This document shows positions 26,873 to 36,012 of a DNA stretch of 64,000 nucleotides, piece after piece. This DNA comes from Bacillus_BD oryzisoli (GTDB lineage Bacteria; Bacillota; Bacilli; Bacillales; Cytobacillaceae). A program made the position numbers and the translations under genes. The notes beneath the pieces were generated by a model, which saw only the letters and a list, made by a program, of their open reading frames with translations, searched no databases and was not told the DNA's origin. How positions within the stretch are numbered: position 1 is the stretch's first letter; every line of letters starts with the position of its first letter. The DNA lies in contig NZ_CP137640.1 in the NCBI RefSeq assembly GCF_036670025.1, forward strand, positions 282,001-346,000. The letters run 5' to 3'.

Positions 26873-28006
26873 ATGATTATTGGGGTACCGAAAGAGATTA
26901 AAAATAATGAAAATCGTGTAGCTATTACTCCGGCTGGAGTGACAACATTTAAAAATAATGGACATGATGTATGGGTGGAAACAGGTGCTGGTTTAGGGAG
27001 CGGATTTGCAGACAACGATTATATCGAAGCAGGTGCCAAAATTGTATCTTCAGCACAAGAAGCATGGTCTGCTGAAATGGTGATCAAGGTAAAAGAACCA
27101 CTTCCTACAGAGTACGATTATTTCCGAGAAGGCTTAATTCTTTATACTTATCTCCACCTTGCTCCAGAACCTGAGTTAACCAAGGCATTAATAGATAAAA
27201 AGGTCAATGCCATTGCTTATGAAACGATCCAATTAGAGAACGGCTCTCTCCCCCTGCTGACTCCGATGAGTGAAGTAGCGGGCAGAATGTCCATTCAAAT
27301 CGGGGCACAATTCTTAGAAAAATCCAAAGGTGGAAAGGGAGTTCTTCTAGGTGGCGTACCTGGCGTTTCACCAGGAGAAGTAGTTATTGTAGGAGGAGGT
27401 ATTGTTGGAACGAATGCTGCTAAAATGGCCCTCGGTTTGGGTGCAAGGGTAACTTTACTGGATATTAATGCTGATCGTCTTCGTCAACTGGATGACCAAT
27501 TTCAAGGGCGCGTAAAGACTTTGATGTCCAATAGTCATAATATTGCAGAGGCTGTAAAAACTGCAGATCTACTGGTTGGCGCGGTCCTCATTCCAGGTGC
27601 ACGTGCTCCTCGATTAGTTACGGAAGAAATGGTAAAAAACATGAGTCTAGGTTCAGTAATCGTTGATGTCGCTGTTGATCAGGGCGGATCAATTGAAACG
27701 ATTGATCGAATTACAACACATAATGAACCCACGTATGAAAAGCATGGTGTTCTCCACTACGCTGTAGCAAATATGCCTGGAGCGGTGGCACGCACATCGA
27801 CTCTCGCATTAACAAATGTGACGATTCCTTATGGTGTGCAGATAGCAAATAAAGGATATAAACAAGCTGCATTAGATAATAAAGCTTTGGCTAAAGGTAT
27901 TAATATAGCAGATGGCAAAGTGACATATAAAGCCGTAGCTGAAGCACATGGTTATAACTATATCCCAATTGAAACGGTATTGCATGATCAAATAGTTTCT
28001 GTCTAA
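26873..28006 (+). CDS. ald: alanine dehydrogenase
   Basis: This 377-residue enzyme interconverts alanine and pyruvate with NAD. It has MIIGVPKEIKNNENRVAITP at the N-terminus with the pyruvate-site Arg, YLHLAPEPELT, the dinucleotide motif VVIVGGGIVGTNAAKMALGLGA, and ARTSTLALTNVTIPY near the C-terminus. ATG 26873 has GAAGAAGGAG upstream and gives the usual length. In bacilli Ald feeds alanine carbon into pyruvate during growth and sporulation; here it may balance transamination from the neighbouring pathway. Confidence 0.95.
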   Translation: MIIGVPKEIKNNENRVAITPAGVTTFKNNGHDVWVETGAGLGSGFADNDYIEAGAKIVSSAQEAWSAEMVIKVKEPLPTEYDYFREGLILYTYLHLAPEPELTKALIDKKVNAIAYETIQLENGSLPLLTPMSEVAGRMSIQIGAQFLEKSKGGKGVLLGGVPGVSPGEVVIVGGGIVGTNAAKMALGLGARVTLLDINADRLRQLDDQFQGRVKTLMSNSHNIAEAVKTADLLVGAVLIPGARAPRLVTEEMVKNMSLGSVIVDVAVDQGGSIETIDRITTHNEPTYEKHGVLHYAVANMPGAVARTSTLALTNVTIPYGVQIANKGYKQAALDNKALAKGINIADGKVTYKAVAEAHGYNYIPIETVLHDQIVSV

Positions 28007-28042
28007 ACTAGGAAACATGATATAACTCAGTTGCTCTATTTT

Positions 28043-28090
28043 AATCCCTAGTTTGACAAGGCAATAAATATTGTCAAACTGGGGATTTTT
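28043..28090 (+). terminator. rho-independent terminator after ald
   Basis: AATCCCTAGTTTGACAA pairs with TTGTCAAACTGGGGATT with one mismatch, and T's follow. It closes the ectoine/aspartase/Ald region. Confidence 0.9.
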
Positions 28091-28750
28091 ATATATCTAA
28101 TTCTAATCATCTATTTTCTATGTCCTCACATATTTTAATTATAAATGGATAAGGATAATATAGTTGTTTAAAAAACAATAAAGTCAATTCAATACAAATA
28201 AAGATGTTAAAAATGAAAAAATATTTGCTTTATATATCAACATTTAACGTTAATCAGGATTAGGGGAATTTGTATGATATTCATAGGAGTAGATGAATTA
28301 GAACACAAGATCAACCAGCACGAATAAATGCTGATTCAAATTTGATATAGTATACGTAACAATAACAAATCAGTAATTACCTTCGAAGAAGGAGGCCGAC
28401 ATCCATCGAAGACTTGGTGTCAGGTACCAAGAATACTGAAAATGAACATTATTATATTAATTTAAAAAAAGTTCCCTTTGTTTAGGTTATTTTTCAAAAG
28501 GAATGAATAGAGATCAACCGCTTTCCAATGATGAAGAACAAATGCGTGCATTTTGGAGAATATAGGATGAAGTAATGTCCGAGTACGGTGAAGAGCTACA
28601 AGGTGTTTTGAAATGGGGAAAGTGCTAGTGACGGATATTCAGAGGGATCATAGCTCTTTATATATAAAGCAGCATATCCTGCAAACAATAACAAAATCCC
28701 ATGTTGGATATTCAAGATTTAACATCTGCTGACGAAGATTCTGAAAAATT
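28091..28750. other. decayed spacer
   Basis: There is no intact gene. A reading MNRDQPLSNDEEQMRAFWRI, stop, DEVMSEYGEELQGVLKWGK at about 28504-28626 has coding character and two stops, but I cannot place the family. A REP-like GGTGTCAGGTACC lies at 28416-28428. Confidence 0.45.
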
Positions 28751-29264
28751 ATGTGGCTGACAGAAGAAGAGTTTAAAGAATTGCTCAATATAATAAGGAA
28801 AGAACCCGTCAAAAGTAAAGGATTAGACCCGGAAGAAAAGTATTGCCGAGATCGAGCGATTATTTACTTGTTTATATATGCCGGGCTGAGTGTTGATGAT
28901 CTATCAAACTTAAAATTAACCGATATTGATTTAGACATGAAACGGATAAGAATCGTAGGAAAAGGGTTGAAGGTTAGATCAGACCCGACTTCGAATTTAT
29001 TGTGGGCTGAAATCAAGATTGGTTGATTTTCCCTGCAGAAATAGCTCAAAAAAAAGAAGCCGCATGCAGAGGCATCTCCCTATGTTTTTTTAAAGTCAGA
29101 GGTCTTCAAGGTTTACGGTTCGTGGGATTCATACCATGATTGAAGACTATAGTCAGCCTGATAAAAAATTAAATCCTCATATGTTCATCCATATATTTTA
29201 TAAGTGGATGTTAAAAGTAACGAATAATAAAGTTGAAAAGGATAGAAGGTTAGCTGGTTATTAG
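28751..29264 (+). pseudogene. tyrosine recombinase (XerC/D or phage integrase type), decayed
   Basis: The catalytic-domain start is readable as YCRDRAIIYLFIYAGLSVDDLSNLKLTDIDLDMKRIRIVGKG. After frameshifts, KKLNPHMFIHIFYKWMLKVTN and KDRRLAGY follow before a stop. In active enzymes the first block reads AGLRxxEL and the second HxLRHTF; here both catalytic arginines are lost (Ser and Ile). The nucleophilic tyrosine block is missing. It is an inactive remnant of an integrative element or Xer-like gene. Confidence 0.8.
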
Positions 29265-29278
29265 ATGTTAAAATAAAT

Positions 29279-29482
29279 TCAAGAACATGGTTGTAATGAA
29301 AGTTTTCTATTTGTTTCTTGATACGCCAAAATATATAAATCTAGTTCCTGACTTGCTATTATTGTAATCTTGTGATCAAAGCCGTATGTCAGTCCCGTGT
29401 TAACTAACCTCTTTCTTAAATATTCAATATGAGATAATAATAGCTCATTAGCGGTTAATAGTGGAGATTGAGAAGATTTCAA
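29279..29482 (-). CDS. Spo0E-like aspartyl-phosphate phosphatase family protein
   Basis: This 67-residue protein has two helices: LLLSHIEYLRKRLVNTGLTYG, then KITIIASQELDLYILAYQE, which contains the Spo0E-type S-Q-E-L-D motif. The family dephosphorylates Spo0A~P-type regulators. A TTG start at 29482 has GAGGGG 8 bases upstream; a GTG at 29491 is too close to that site. Compared with the usual LDxLI the motif reads LDLYI. It is separate from the similar gene at 7453. Confidence 0.7.
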   Translation of the reverse strand: MKSSQSPLLTANELLLSHIEYLRKRLVNTGLTYGFDHKITIIASQELDLYILAYQETNRKLSLQPCS

Positions 29483-29584
29483 TATACACACCCCTCTTTA
29501 TAAATAAATTGTTTATGGATTTTGGTAGAAGGGTTTGATCTATTCAACCCAGGTTCGCAAAATAGGAAAATCAAAACTATTGAT

Positions 29585-29632
29585 AAAAAGGGGTGACACC
29601 TTCACGATAATCCAAAGATGTCACTCTTTTTA
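29585..29632 (-). terminator. bidirectional-looking terminator after the dioxygenase gene
   Basis: AAAGGGGTGACA and TGTCACTCTTT pair with one bulge, with A/T runs on both sides. It lies just downstream of the minus-strand LigB-type gene. Confidence 0.75.
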
Positions 29633-29667
29633 ATGTGTCTTGGCGGGACGAAACGGTATCTTCTTGT

Positions 29668-30498
29668 TTAAAAATACTCACATATAAGAGAGGTGTTCGT
29701 TCTCTTAAAGGCTATCAGAGCATTCCAACTACCTGATGATTGTCCATCTGCTAAGTAGATTGGTGCCCATTCTTGATTGATAATGCCGAACAGCATAGCT
29801 AGGTGGCGGCCTCCTGATTCTACTTTGGCCATATTTGCATATTGTGGAAGCATATTATAGGCCTTTTCATAATCTTTTTTCATTACATGATTCAAGAATT
29901 CCTTATCAAGTGCATGTTCAGATAAAGATGGTTTGTTATGCCTACCGCGAACTAAATGATGTGACAGTGCCCCGCTTGAGATAAAAATGACCCTTTTATT
30001 AGATTCATGTAATACTTTGGCAATGACTTTCCCCCATTGATACGTTTCTTCTAGGTTTGCAGCTAATGTTACAGATAAATTAATTACCGGGATATCTTCA
30101 TTTGGTACAAGATAGCGAAGTGGAACCACTGTTCCATAATCCCAGACAAAATATTTGTCATGAACTTCTTTTACCGTAATACCTGCGTCAACACCTGCTT
30201 TCACAAGTTGAAGCCCTAATTCTTCATCACCTGGATAATGGTATGGAACATCTTTAATCAATTCCGGTGCTTCTATAGCAGTAAGTAGCCCTTTATGAAC
30301 TGGATAACAGTCTACATAGTGGGCAAAAGTCGACGGCCAGTGACAGGAAACTAATACGACAGCGTCCGGTTTAATATTAGCAATATCCTTTGCTACTTCT
30401 TTCATCCCGTCGACCATATTTTGTTGAAAATCAGGTGCTTGATCCTCGTGGCAAATACTTGGAACATGTGGTGCAAGAATGCTTAATTCGATAGTCAT
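29668..30498 (-). CDS. class III extradiol ring-cleavage dioxygenase (LigB superfamily)
   Basis: This 276-residue enzyme has the LigB-type metal-site histidines H11 (LAPHVP) and H53 (VSCHWP), then SSGALSHHLVRG near residue 177 and a C-terminal acidic ligand region. Such enzymes cleave catechol-type rings with Fe(II) and O2. It reads as a single-subunit form without a LigA partner. It sits 68 bases after an ACMSD-like gene on the same strand, and a Rieske oxygenase gene is divergent, so breakdown of an aromatic acid is likely. The substrate is unknown. Confidence 0.85.
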   Translation of the reverse strand: MTIELSILAPHVPSICHEDQAPDFQQNMVDGMKEVAKDIANIKPDAVVLVSCHWPSTFAHYVDCYPVHKGLLTAIEAPELIKDVPYHYPGDEELGLQLVKAGVDAGITVKEVHDKYFVWDYGTVVPLRYLVPNEDIPVINLSVTLAANLEETYQWGKVIAKVLHESNKRVIFISSGALSHHLVRGRHNKPSLSEHALDKEFLNHVMKKDYEKAYNMLPQYANMAKVESGGRHLAMLFGIINQEWAPIYLADGQSSGSWNALIAFKRTNTSLICEYF

Positions 30499-30566
30499 TA
30501 ATAATTCCTCCTCTTAATCTTTATCTCATGGTTCTATTATTCTCTCTTCGGAAAACGTTCAATCTG

Positions 30567-31514
30567 TTACTTTGCGACATAATCCAGTAAAGTGTGAGCC
30601 CCTTTCTCACTGACTTCTTTTGGAGGCCATACACATAAGTCAAATGGATAATCTGATCCTGCTACAACTCTGTCCTCTCCAACTGTTTTCACAAGAAGGT
30701 CAATACTATCTTGATTCCAAAGAACCGTATCATACCAAAAACGCTTTAAATACTCAGAAGGCGAGGCTTGTAAATTAGAAGAAACAAGATTCCATTGTTG
30801 ATATCCTTTAGCTAATCGGCCAATTTGGTATGGAAGGAATCCTCCACCATGGGCAAATAGAATTTTGATATTAGGATATTTATCAATAATGCCACTTAAT
30901 AATAAATCAGTCGCGCAGACTGTTGTTTCCCATGGAACACCGATTAGGTTAGGCATCATCCTATTCTTTAACCGAGGATCTTCGCTTAACAATGGATGAA
31001 TAAAAAGGATTGCTTTTAGCCTGTTTGCTTCTTCAAAAAATGGCTGAAAAAATGGATCCGAAAGCATCTGTTGACCTAATCCTGGTCCAATAATTGCCCC
31101 TTTTAATCCAATACTAATAGCTTCATTTAGTATCTCAGCAGCCTTGACTGGATTAATTAATGGTACTGTTCCAAGAGCAGATATTTTCTCAGGAATCTCT
31201 TTCTTTAAATCAGCCAGTGCCTTGTTATAGACTCTTGAAATTTCTGTAGTAATCTCCAATGGGAAATCATACAAAAAAAGTTGTGGGATTGGAGAAATCA
31301 TTGAATGTGTTACTCCGACTTTTTCTTGCTGAGTTATAAATACTTCAAAATCAATAAAAGACTTTTTTAATTCAAATCCCCATTTGTTATTAATAACAAG
31401 AAAGGGCTCTATATTTTCCTCTTTATTGACCCATCTGGCATTTACAGCCTTTTGATTTTCTTTTATCCAATTAATAACGTCTACAGGGATGAAGTGGGTA
31501 TGGAAATCATGCAT
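30567..31514 (-). CDS. amidohydrolase family protein, ACMSD-like (decarboxylase or hydratase)
   Basis: This 315-residue amidohydrolase-2 enzyme has the metal motif HTH (H5, H7) at the N-terminus, a mid-protein histidine in FIHPLLSED, FAHGGGFLPYQIGRL, and the catalytic Asp in AGSDYPFD near residue 290. Relatives include aminocarboxymuconate-semialdehyde decarboxylase, LigW, resorcylate decarboxylases and 4-oxalomesaconate hydratase. Next to a LigB-type dioxygenase it probably acts just before or just after ring cleavage. Confidence 0.85.
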   Translation of the reverse strand: MHDFHTHFIPVDVINWIKENQKAVNARWVNKEENIEPFLVINNKWGFELKKSFIDFEVFITQQEKVGVTHSMISPIPQLFLYDFPLEITTEISRVYNKALADLKKEIPEKISALGTVPLINPVKAAEILNEAISIGLKGAIIGPGLGQQMLSDPFFQPFFEEANRLKAILFIHPLLSEDPRLKNRMMPNLIGVPWETTVCATDLLLSGIIDKYPNIKILFAHGGGFLPYQIGRLAKGYQQWNLVSSNLQASPSEYLKRFWYDTVLWNQDSIDLLVKTVGEDRVVAGSDYPFDLCVWPPKEVSEKGAHTLLDYVAK

Positions 31515-31955
31515 ATTTCTGCTCCTTATATTTAGTATTAAAGATCATTTCATCGTTGTATGTTTTCTCCATTTCACTCCTCTTTTTTCTCAAGTAGAAT
31601 AGGTATTCAAAATTTTGAATACCAAAATTAATTATCCTAATACAATCATTAATGTTACTAATTATCCATGTTTATCCTATATGAACATATTTATCATAAA
31701 AGGCGAATCTTCATATTAACAAATTAAATAACTGTATAAATATGTGATAACAGGATTCGATGAAAACCCGAAAATAATAAAGAGTCTGTCAAAAGGGTGA
31801 ACGAATCTCTTTTTGACAGACTCGATGAGAAGAAAATGTAGTTAAGTTTATTCGTTAATATAACTTTATCTATTATTCAGCTCATAGATGGTAGAAGGAA
31901 TATTGAATTTCCGTCCTGCAAAGGGTAATGCTGGCAAGAGATAAGTATTCTTTTC
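31515..31955. other. spacer with promoter region and a terminator
   Basis: It should hold the promoter of the minus-strand dioxygenase operon in its first 150 bases, which are very AT-rich. The only clear structure is the hairpin at 31782-31823. Confidence 0.5.
31782..31823 (-). terminator. rho-independent terminator
   Basis: GAGTCTGTCAAAA pairs perfectly with TTTTGACAGACTC. It lies downstream of the short minus-strand KARI-like gene and faces the operon that starts at 31514. Confidence 0.8.
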
Positions 31956-32198
31956 TTACCAAACTTGCATGACTTGAGCCCTTTCAGCTGCCTCCCAAAC
32001 AGGTAAAACAGTGAACCCATCTTGTTGCGCTAGTTCCCATTGTTCATCTCCAAGACGTAGACCAATAAGAACTTCAATCCCATGATTCCTTAGAAACTTC
32101 GCCCGCTGCTGTCCTCCGTTATTTTCATAACCCAGAATGGCAACCGTTTTACTTCTATAACATTTTACAATTAATTGTTCGTATTCTTGATCCGTCAT
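31956..32198 (-). pseudogene. N-terminal fragment of a ketol-acid reductoisomerase-like NADP-binding domain
   Basis: These 80 residues match the start of the IlvC Rossmann domain: SKTVAILGYENNGGQQRAKFLRNHGIEVLIGLRLGDEQW, then QDGFTVLPVWEAAERAQVMQV. Full IlvC has about 330-340 residues, and the glycine motif GYGSQGHA reads GYENNGGQ here. A good ribosome-binding site (AAAGGTGG) is kept. It is either a truncated ilvC relic or a stand-alone small dinucleotide-binding protein; I favour a relic. Confidence 0.6.
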
Positions 32199-32461
32199 TA
32201 TTTTCCACCTTTCTAAAAAGAAGTAGACCTAAAGTAGTTCTACTATTCGTAATTTTAATATTATTATATCGATAGTATATTTATAAGCCAAATTGATTCT
32301 ATTAATAAACCCTATTAAAGAAATAAATAGGCTAACAATCCTTTATAAGTCTATTAGTTTTTTCTATACCGCCGATAAAAAGAATCAATTTGATAATATC
32401 AGAATTTTATATAAAAATAGAATCATAAATCAATTCAAACCCACAACAGGAGGAATGAAAC

Positions 32462-33739
32462 ATGTTAACAGTAGAAAATAATCAATTATTAACACAAACA
32501 GGACCTGGTACAAAAATGGGCGATGTTCTTAGACAATATTGGATTCCGGCACTTATGGCGGAGGAGCTTCCGCATCCGGATTGTCCACCGGTACGAGTCA
32601 AGCTTTTAGGGGAAGAATTAATTGCTTTCCGTGATACAGATGGAAATCTTGGATTACTTGATGAATATTGTCCACATCGCAAGGTATCTCTTTTTTATGG
32701 AAGAAATGAGAATTGCGGACTGAGATGCGCATACCATGGTTGGCAATTTGACACGGAAGGAAACTGTGTGGATGTCCCTTCTGAACCAGATTCGAATTTT
32801 AAAAATAAAGTAAAGATTAAATCCTATCCTTGCGAAGAACGCGGCGGTGTGATTTGGACTTACATGGGACCGCCTGAATTAAAGCCGGAATTACCAGAAC
32901 AGGAATGGATGCTTGTTTCGGATAGTCAGCGATATATTTCAAAAAAAGTTCAACAATGTAATTATTTTCAGGGATTAGAGGGCGGAATTGATTCAAGTCA
33001 CGTTTCAATCCTTCACTCAGGTTCAGTTGGAGGCATTGGGGTTTCTGGAAAGAGTCAGAGTGCTTCTTTGTTAGGGAAAGATACGGCACCGCGTTTTGAA
33101 GTAGTCGATACTGATTACGGTTTATTAATCGGTGCAAGACGCGAAGCAGATGAGGAAAACTTCTATTGGAGAATTACACAGTTTCTAATGCCTTTTTATA
33201 CGATGATCCCGCCATTTGGAGGAGCTCCAAGAGGAGGACATGCATGGGTGCCTATTGATGATGATAACTGTTGGGTTTGGACTTGGAGCTGGACACCGGA
33301 TCGCGACCTTACAGAAGAAGAAGTTACACAAATGGCGTCAGGGGCGGGCATTCATCCGTTATTAATTCCTGGTACATTTATTACACAAGCCAATCCTAGC
33401 AATAATTTCCAAATTGATCGTGACATGCAGAGAAGAGGCGAATCATTCGCTGGTATCTTTGGAATCGGAATGGAAGATCACGCCGTTCAAACGAGTGCAG
33501 GGCCGATTGTGGATCGTTCAACAGAAAAGTTGGGAACAAGTGACACGGCTATTATAAAGGCAAGACAATGTTTATTAAAAGCAGTAAAATTGCTGGAAAA
33601 CGGAGAAGACTTGCCAGCTCTTGAGCCTAGCTCACATCATGTTCGTTCCGCTTCTGTTTTACTTCCAAAGGGAGTGCCATTCCAAGAAGGAGCAAAGGAA
33701 GCTTTACAATTAAGTGAACATGATTATGAGGCAGTTTAA
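32462..33739 (+). CDS. Rieske non-heme iron oxygenase, alpha subunit (phthalate dioxygenase-like)
   Basis: This 425-residue aromatic-ring oxygenase component has Rieske 2Fe-2S ligands C70 and H72 (CPHR), C89 and H92 (CAYHGW). The mononuclear iron site is in GGIDSSHVSILHSG (two histidines about five residues apart). It belongs to the phthalate/vanillate-type group that needs a separate reductase, yet no reductase or ferredoxin gene is in the window. CAGGAGG precedes the ATG. It is followed by a zinc dehydrogenase gene and is divergent from the ring-cleavage genes. Confidence 0.9.
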   Translation: MLTVENNQLLTQTGPGTKMGDVLRQYWIPALMAEELPHPDCPPVRVKLLGEELIAFRDTDGNLGLLDEYCPHRKVSLFYGRNENCGLRCAYHGWQFDTEGNCVDVPSEPDSNFKNKVKIKSYPCEERGGVIWTYMGPPELKPELPEQEWMLVSDSQRYISKKVQQCNYFQGLEGGIDSSHVSILHSGSVGGIGVSGKSQSASLLGKDTAPRFEVVDTDYGLLIGARREADEENFYWRITQFLMPFYTMIPPFGGAPRGGHAWVPIDDDNCWVWTWSWTPDRDLTEEEVTQMASGAGIHPLLIPGTFITQANPSNNFQIDRDMQRRGESFAGIFGIGMEDHAVQTSAGPIVDRSTEKLGTSDTAIIKARQCLLKAVKLLENGEDLPALEPSSHHVRSASVLLPKGVPFQEGAKEALQLSEHDYEAV

Positions 33740-33872
33740 TCAAGAAAAAAATACTAAAAATTCATAATATTAAAATTAATGTTCCGAGTTAATACACTCA
33801 ACGGGTCGGAGGATATTCTTCGATTCGTTGAGTATTATTTTTACCCACAAAAAAATAAAGAGGTGGAATTAT

Positions 33873-34967
33873 ATGTCTAGAGCAGCATTAGCAGCAGTTG
33901 CAACGGAAACAAAGAATACGGAAATTAGAAAGGTTTCTCTACCAGAGGTCGAAAGTGATACAGGGATATTGAAAATTGAAATTGTGGGTGTTTGCGGAAC
34001 CGATGTCGCTTATTATGAAAATTTAAAAGCACCAATGATTTTAGGTCACCATGTCGTCGGATATATTGATGAAGTGGGTGAATTGGCTTCAAAGCGATGG
34101 GGAGTGAAGCAGGGGGATCGCGTAGTTATGGAAGAGTATATTCCATGCGGTCAATGTGAAATGTGTCGAACAGGTTACTATCGCCTGTGTTCCAATACGA
34201 ATCCCAGAGAAAATGGAATTCGTTATGGAGCCACTCCGATTGCTGTTGAGCCTTCTCTGTATGGCGGCTTTAGTCAATACCTGTATTTACATCCAAATGC
34301 CGTCTTACACAAAATTCCTTCCCATGTTCCGGCTATAGAGGCTGCCTTAGCTTTGCCTTTGTCTAATGGATTTGAATGGATGCGAATTGTGGGCGGAGTA
34401 GGTCCCGGTTCTGTAGTGGTCATACAAGGCCCTGGTCAACAAGGGCTTGCATGTGCTTTAGCTGCGAAAGCATCCGGAGCAGAAACGGTTATTATGACAG
34501 GAAGAAACAGCAGTTCGGAACGGTTAAAACTTGCCCTTGAATTAGGTGCAGATTGTACAGTGAATGTAAGCTCCGAGAATTTGGTTGACAGGGTATCAGA
34601 AATTACAAATGGAAAAATGGCCGATCTTGTAATTGATGTAACGAGCGGGGGGACAGATCCGGTTGTCTCTTCTCTAGAGGCTGCCAAAACAGGTGGAACT
34701 GTATTATTGGGAGCAGCAAAATACAAGCATTTTAATGACTTTGATCTTGATATTATTTACAATAAGACATTAACGGTTAAGGGAGTTCGCGGACATAGTT
34801 ATAAATCTGTCCAAATGGCAGTCGATTTCATTGCATCTGGGAAGTTCCCTCTCGCAAAGATGAACTCCCATAACTTTAAATTAAGCGACACGGATCTGGC
34901 ACTTAGAACGGCTGCCGGAGAAACCGACCCTTCCCGATTATTAGTAACCGTTTCTCCGTGGCTCTAA
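33873..34967 (+). CDS. zinc-dependent medium-chain alcohol dehydrogenase
   Basis: This 364-residue MDR enzyme has catalytic-zinc residues in GVCGTDVAYYE and GHHVVGYIDEVG. The structural-zinc cysteines are in CGQCEMCRTGYYRLC, and a Rossmann part with GPGQQGLACALAAKASG follows. ATG 33873 is chosen for its AGAGGTGG site; the frame is open to 33828. It probably oxidises an alcohol or dihydrodiol in the same aromatic pathway as the Rieske enzyme. A threonine/sorbitol dehydrogenase-type substrate cannot be excluded. Confidence 0.88.
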   Translation: MSRAALAAVATETKNTEIRKVSLPEVESDTGILKIEIVGVCGTDVAYYENLKAPMILGHHVVGYIDEVGELASKRWGVKQGDRVVMEEYIPCGQCEMCRTGYYRLCSNTNPRENGIRYGATPIAVEPSLYGGFSQYLYLHPNAVLHKIPSHVPAIEAALALPLSNGFEWMRIVGGVGPGSVVVIQGPGQQGLACALAAKASGAETVIMTGRNSSSERLKLALELGADCTVNVSSENLVDRVSEITNGKMADLVIDVTSGGTDPVVSSLEAAKTGGTVLLGAAKYKHFNDFDLDIIYNKTLTVKGVRGHSYKSVQMAVDFIASGKFPLAKMNSHNFKLSDTDLALRTAAGETDPSRLLVTVSPWL

Positions 34968-34987
34968 ATCGTTACATCCATAAAAAT

Positions 34988-35013
34988 AGCCCCTGTTACA
35001 GAGGGGCTTTTTA
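34988..35013 (+). terminator. rho-independent terminator
   Basis: AGCCCC and GGGGCT form a GC-rich stem around a small loop, followed by TTTTT. It ends the Rieske/dehydrogenase transcript. Confidence 0.93.
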
Positions 35014-35545
35014 CTGTCTGAAGGTAAAGTGTACGTTTGAAATAGTATTATCAATTATCATATCCCGACAGAAGACTCTGGTTATTTACTTAGATTTTGC
35101 CCCTGATAGTTTGCTCAGAATGGACTCCTTTCTTCCACTAATCTTCTTATTTAGTGCATAAAGAGATTGCCCTTTTTCAGCAATCACCTTTCTTAGCTCA
35201 ATAGCTACTTACAGTGGGTGATATTACTTGTTAATATACTGGGGTCCCAATTTTTTCAATCTCTGAATTAGACTTTTACTTCTACATTTTCCATTTTTAC
35301 TGTCATTTCAACAAATCTTCCAGCCAAAGTAGGACTATATTTTTCTGGAGAATGATAAATGTAAGTGCTAGTGCTAGACTAAAGTGAACAGTTTACGATC
35401 AATAATATTGAACACTTATTTACTAAAATAATTCCTCACCTTATGATAGCTTTTTAAGCTTCTATGGTAAGGCGTGTTTTTTGCAAGCAGAAAGTGCAGA
35501 AAAATGCAGCGAAATTTACATAGGCTTGCAATTTAGTATTTTCCA
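35014..35545. other. decayed spacer before the IS21 remnants
   Basis: No intact gene. On the minus strand at about 35230-35380 the reading YIYHSPEKYSPTLAGRFVEM..VEVK continues after a shift as SNSEIEKIGTPVY and stop, suggesting a frameshifted small gene I do not recognise. Confidence 0.4.
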
Positions 35546-35980
35546 TTAAACTCCACCCGGTTCTACTACGGAAGAAAGGGCATTTTTCAACCGGTAACTT
35601 TCCCCTGCGAAGGCTAAGACATGCGCATGGTGAACCAATCTGTCCAAAAGGGCAGAAGTTAGACGATTATCCCCAAAAACCCGATTTCATTGACCAAATT
35701 CCAAATTGGAAGTTACAATCACACTCTTTTGCTCATAACAGTCCGTAATTATGTGAAATAATAATTCCGATCCTTGCTTTTGAAAAGGGACGTACCCCAA
35801 TTCATCGAGTATAAGCAAGTTGCACTTCTCAATCTGCCGTTTTAATCTATGTAAAGTGCCTTGTTTCATCGCTTCTTCTAATTGTCCAACTAAATCAGCC
35901 ACTCTGAAAAAACGGACTTTATACCCCATTTCACAAGCCTTCACGCCTAAAGCCGTTCCTAGGTGAGTTTTTCCTTTATG
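35546..35980 (-). pseudogene. istB (IS21-family ATPase) remnant A
   Basis: The minus frame reads GKTHLGTALGVKACEMGYKVRFFRVADLVGQ, then CNLLILDELGYVPF (Walker B), IVTSNLEFGQ, an in-frame TGA in place of a Trp codon, and NRVFGDNRLTSALLDRLVHHAHVLAF up to the natural stop. It is the ATP-binding helper of an IS21-type transposase. The N-terminus before the Walker A is missing and no istA is present. It is joined head to head to a second istB piece. Confidence 0.88.
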
Positions 35981-36012
35981 GAAAGCTTACCATAATGGTA
36001 AAACACACATGG
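35959..36012. repeat. 54-bp imperfect palindrome at the junction of two istB fragments
   Basis: The centre lies at 35985/35986 within AAGCTT. Pairing outwards gives 27 base pairs with about seven mismatches. The two arms are the same istB region (codons for GKTH) from two diverged genes, at equal distances from the centre, facing apart. Confidence 0.85.

Noticed and set aside
35983..35988. AAGCTT (HindIII) site at the exact centre of the istB/istB palindrome, suggesting a cloning chimera
   Set aside because: Six-base sites are common and the symmetry extends 27 bp on each side with mismatches, which a ligation would not create; kept only as a check on assembly.
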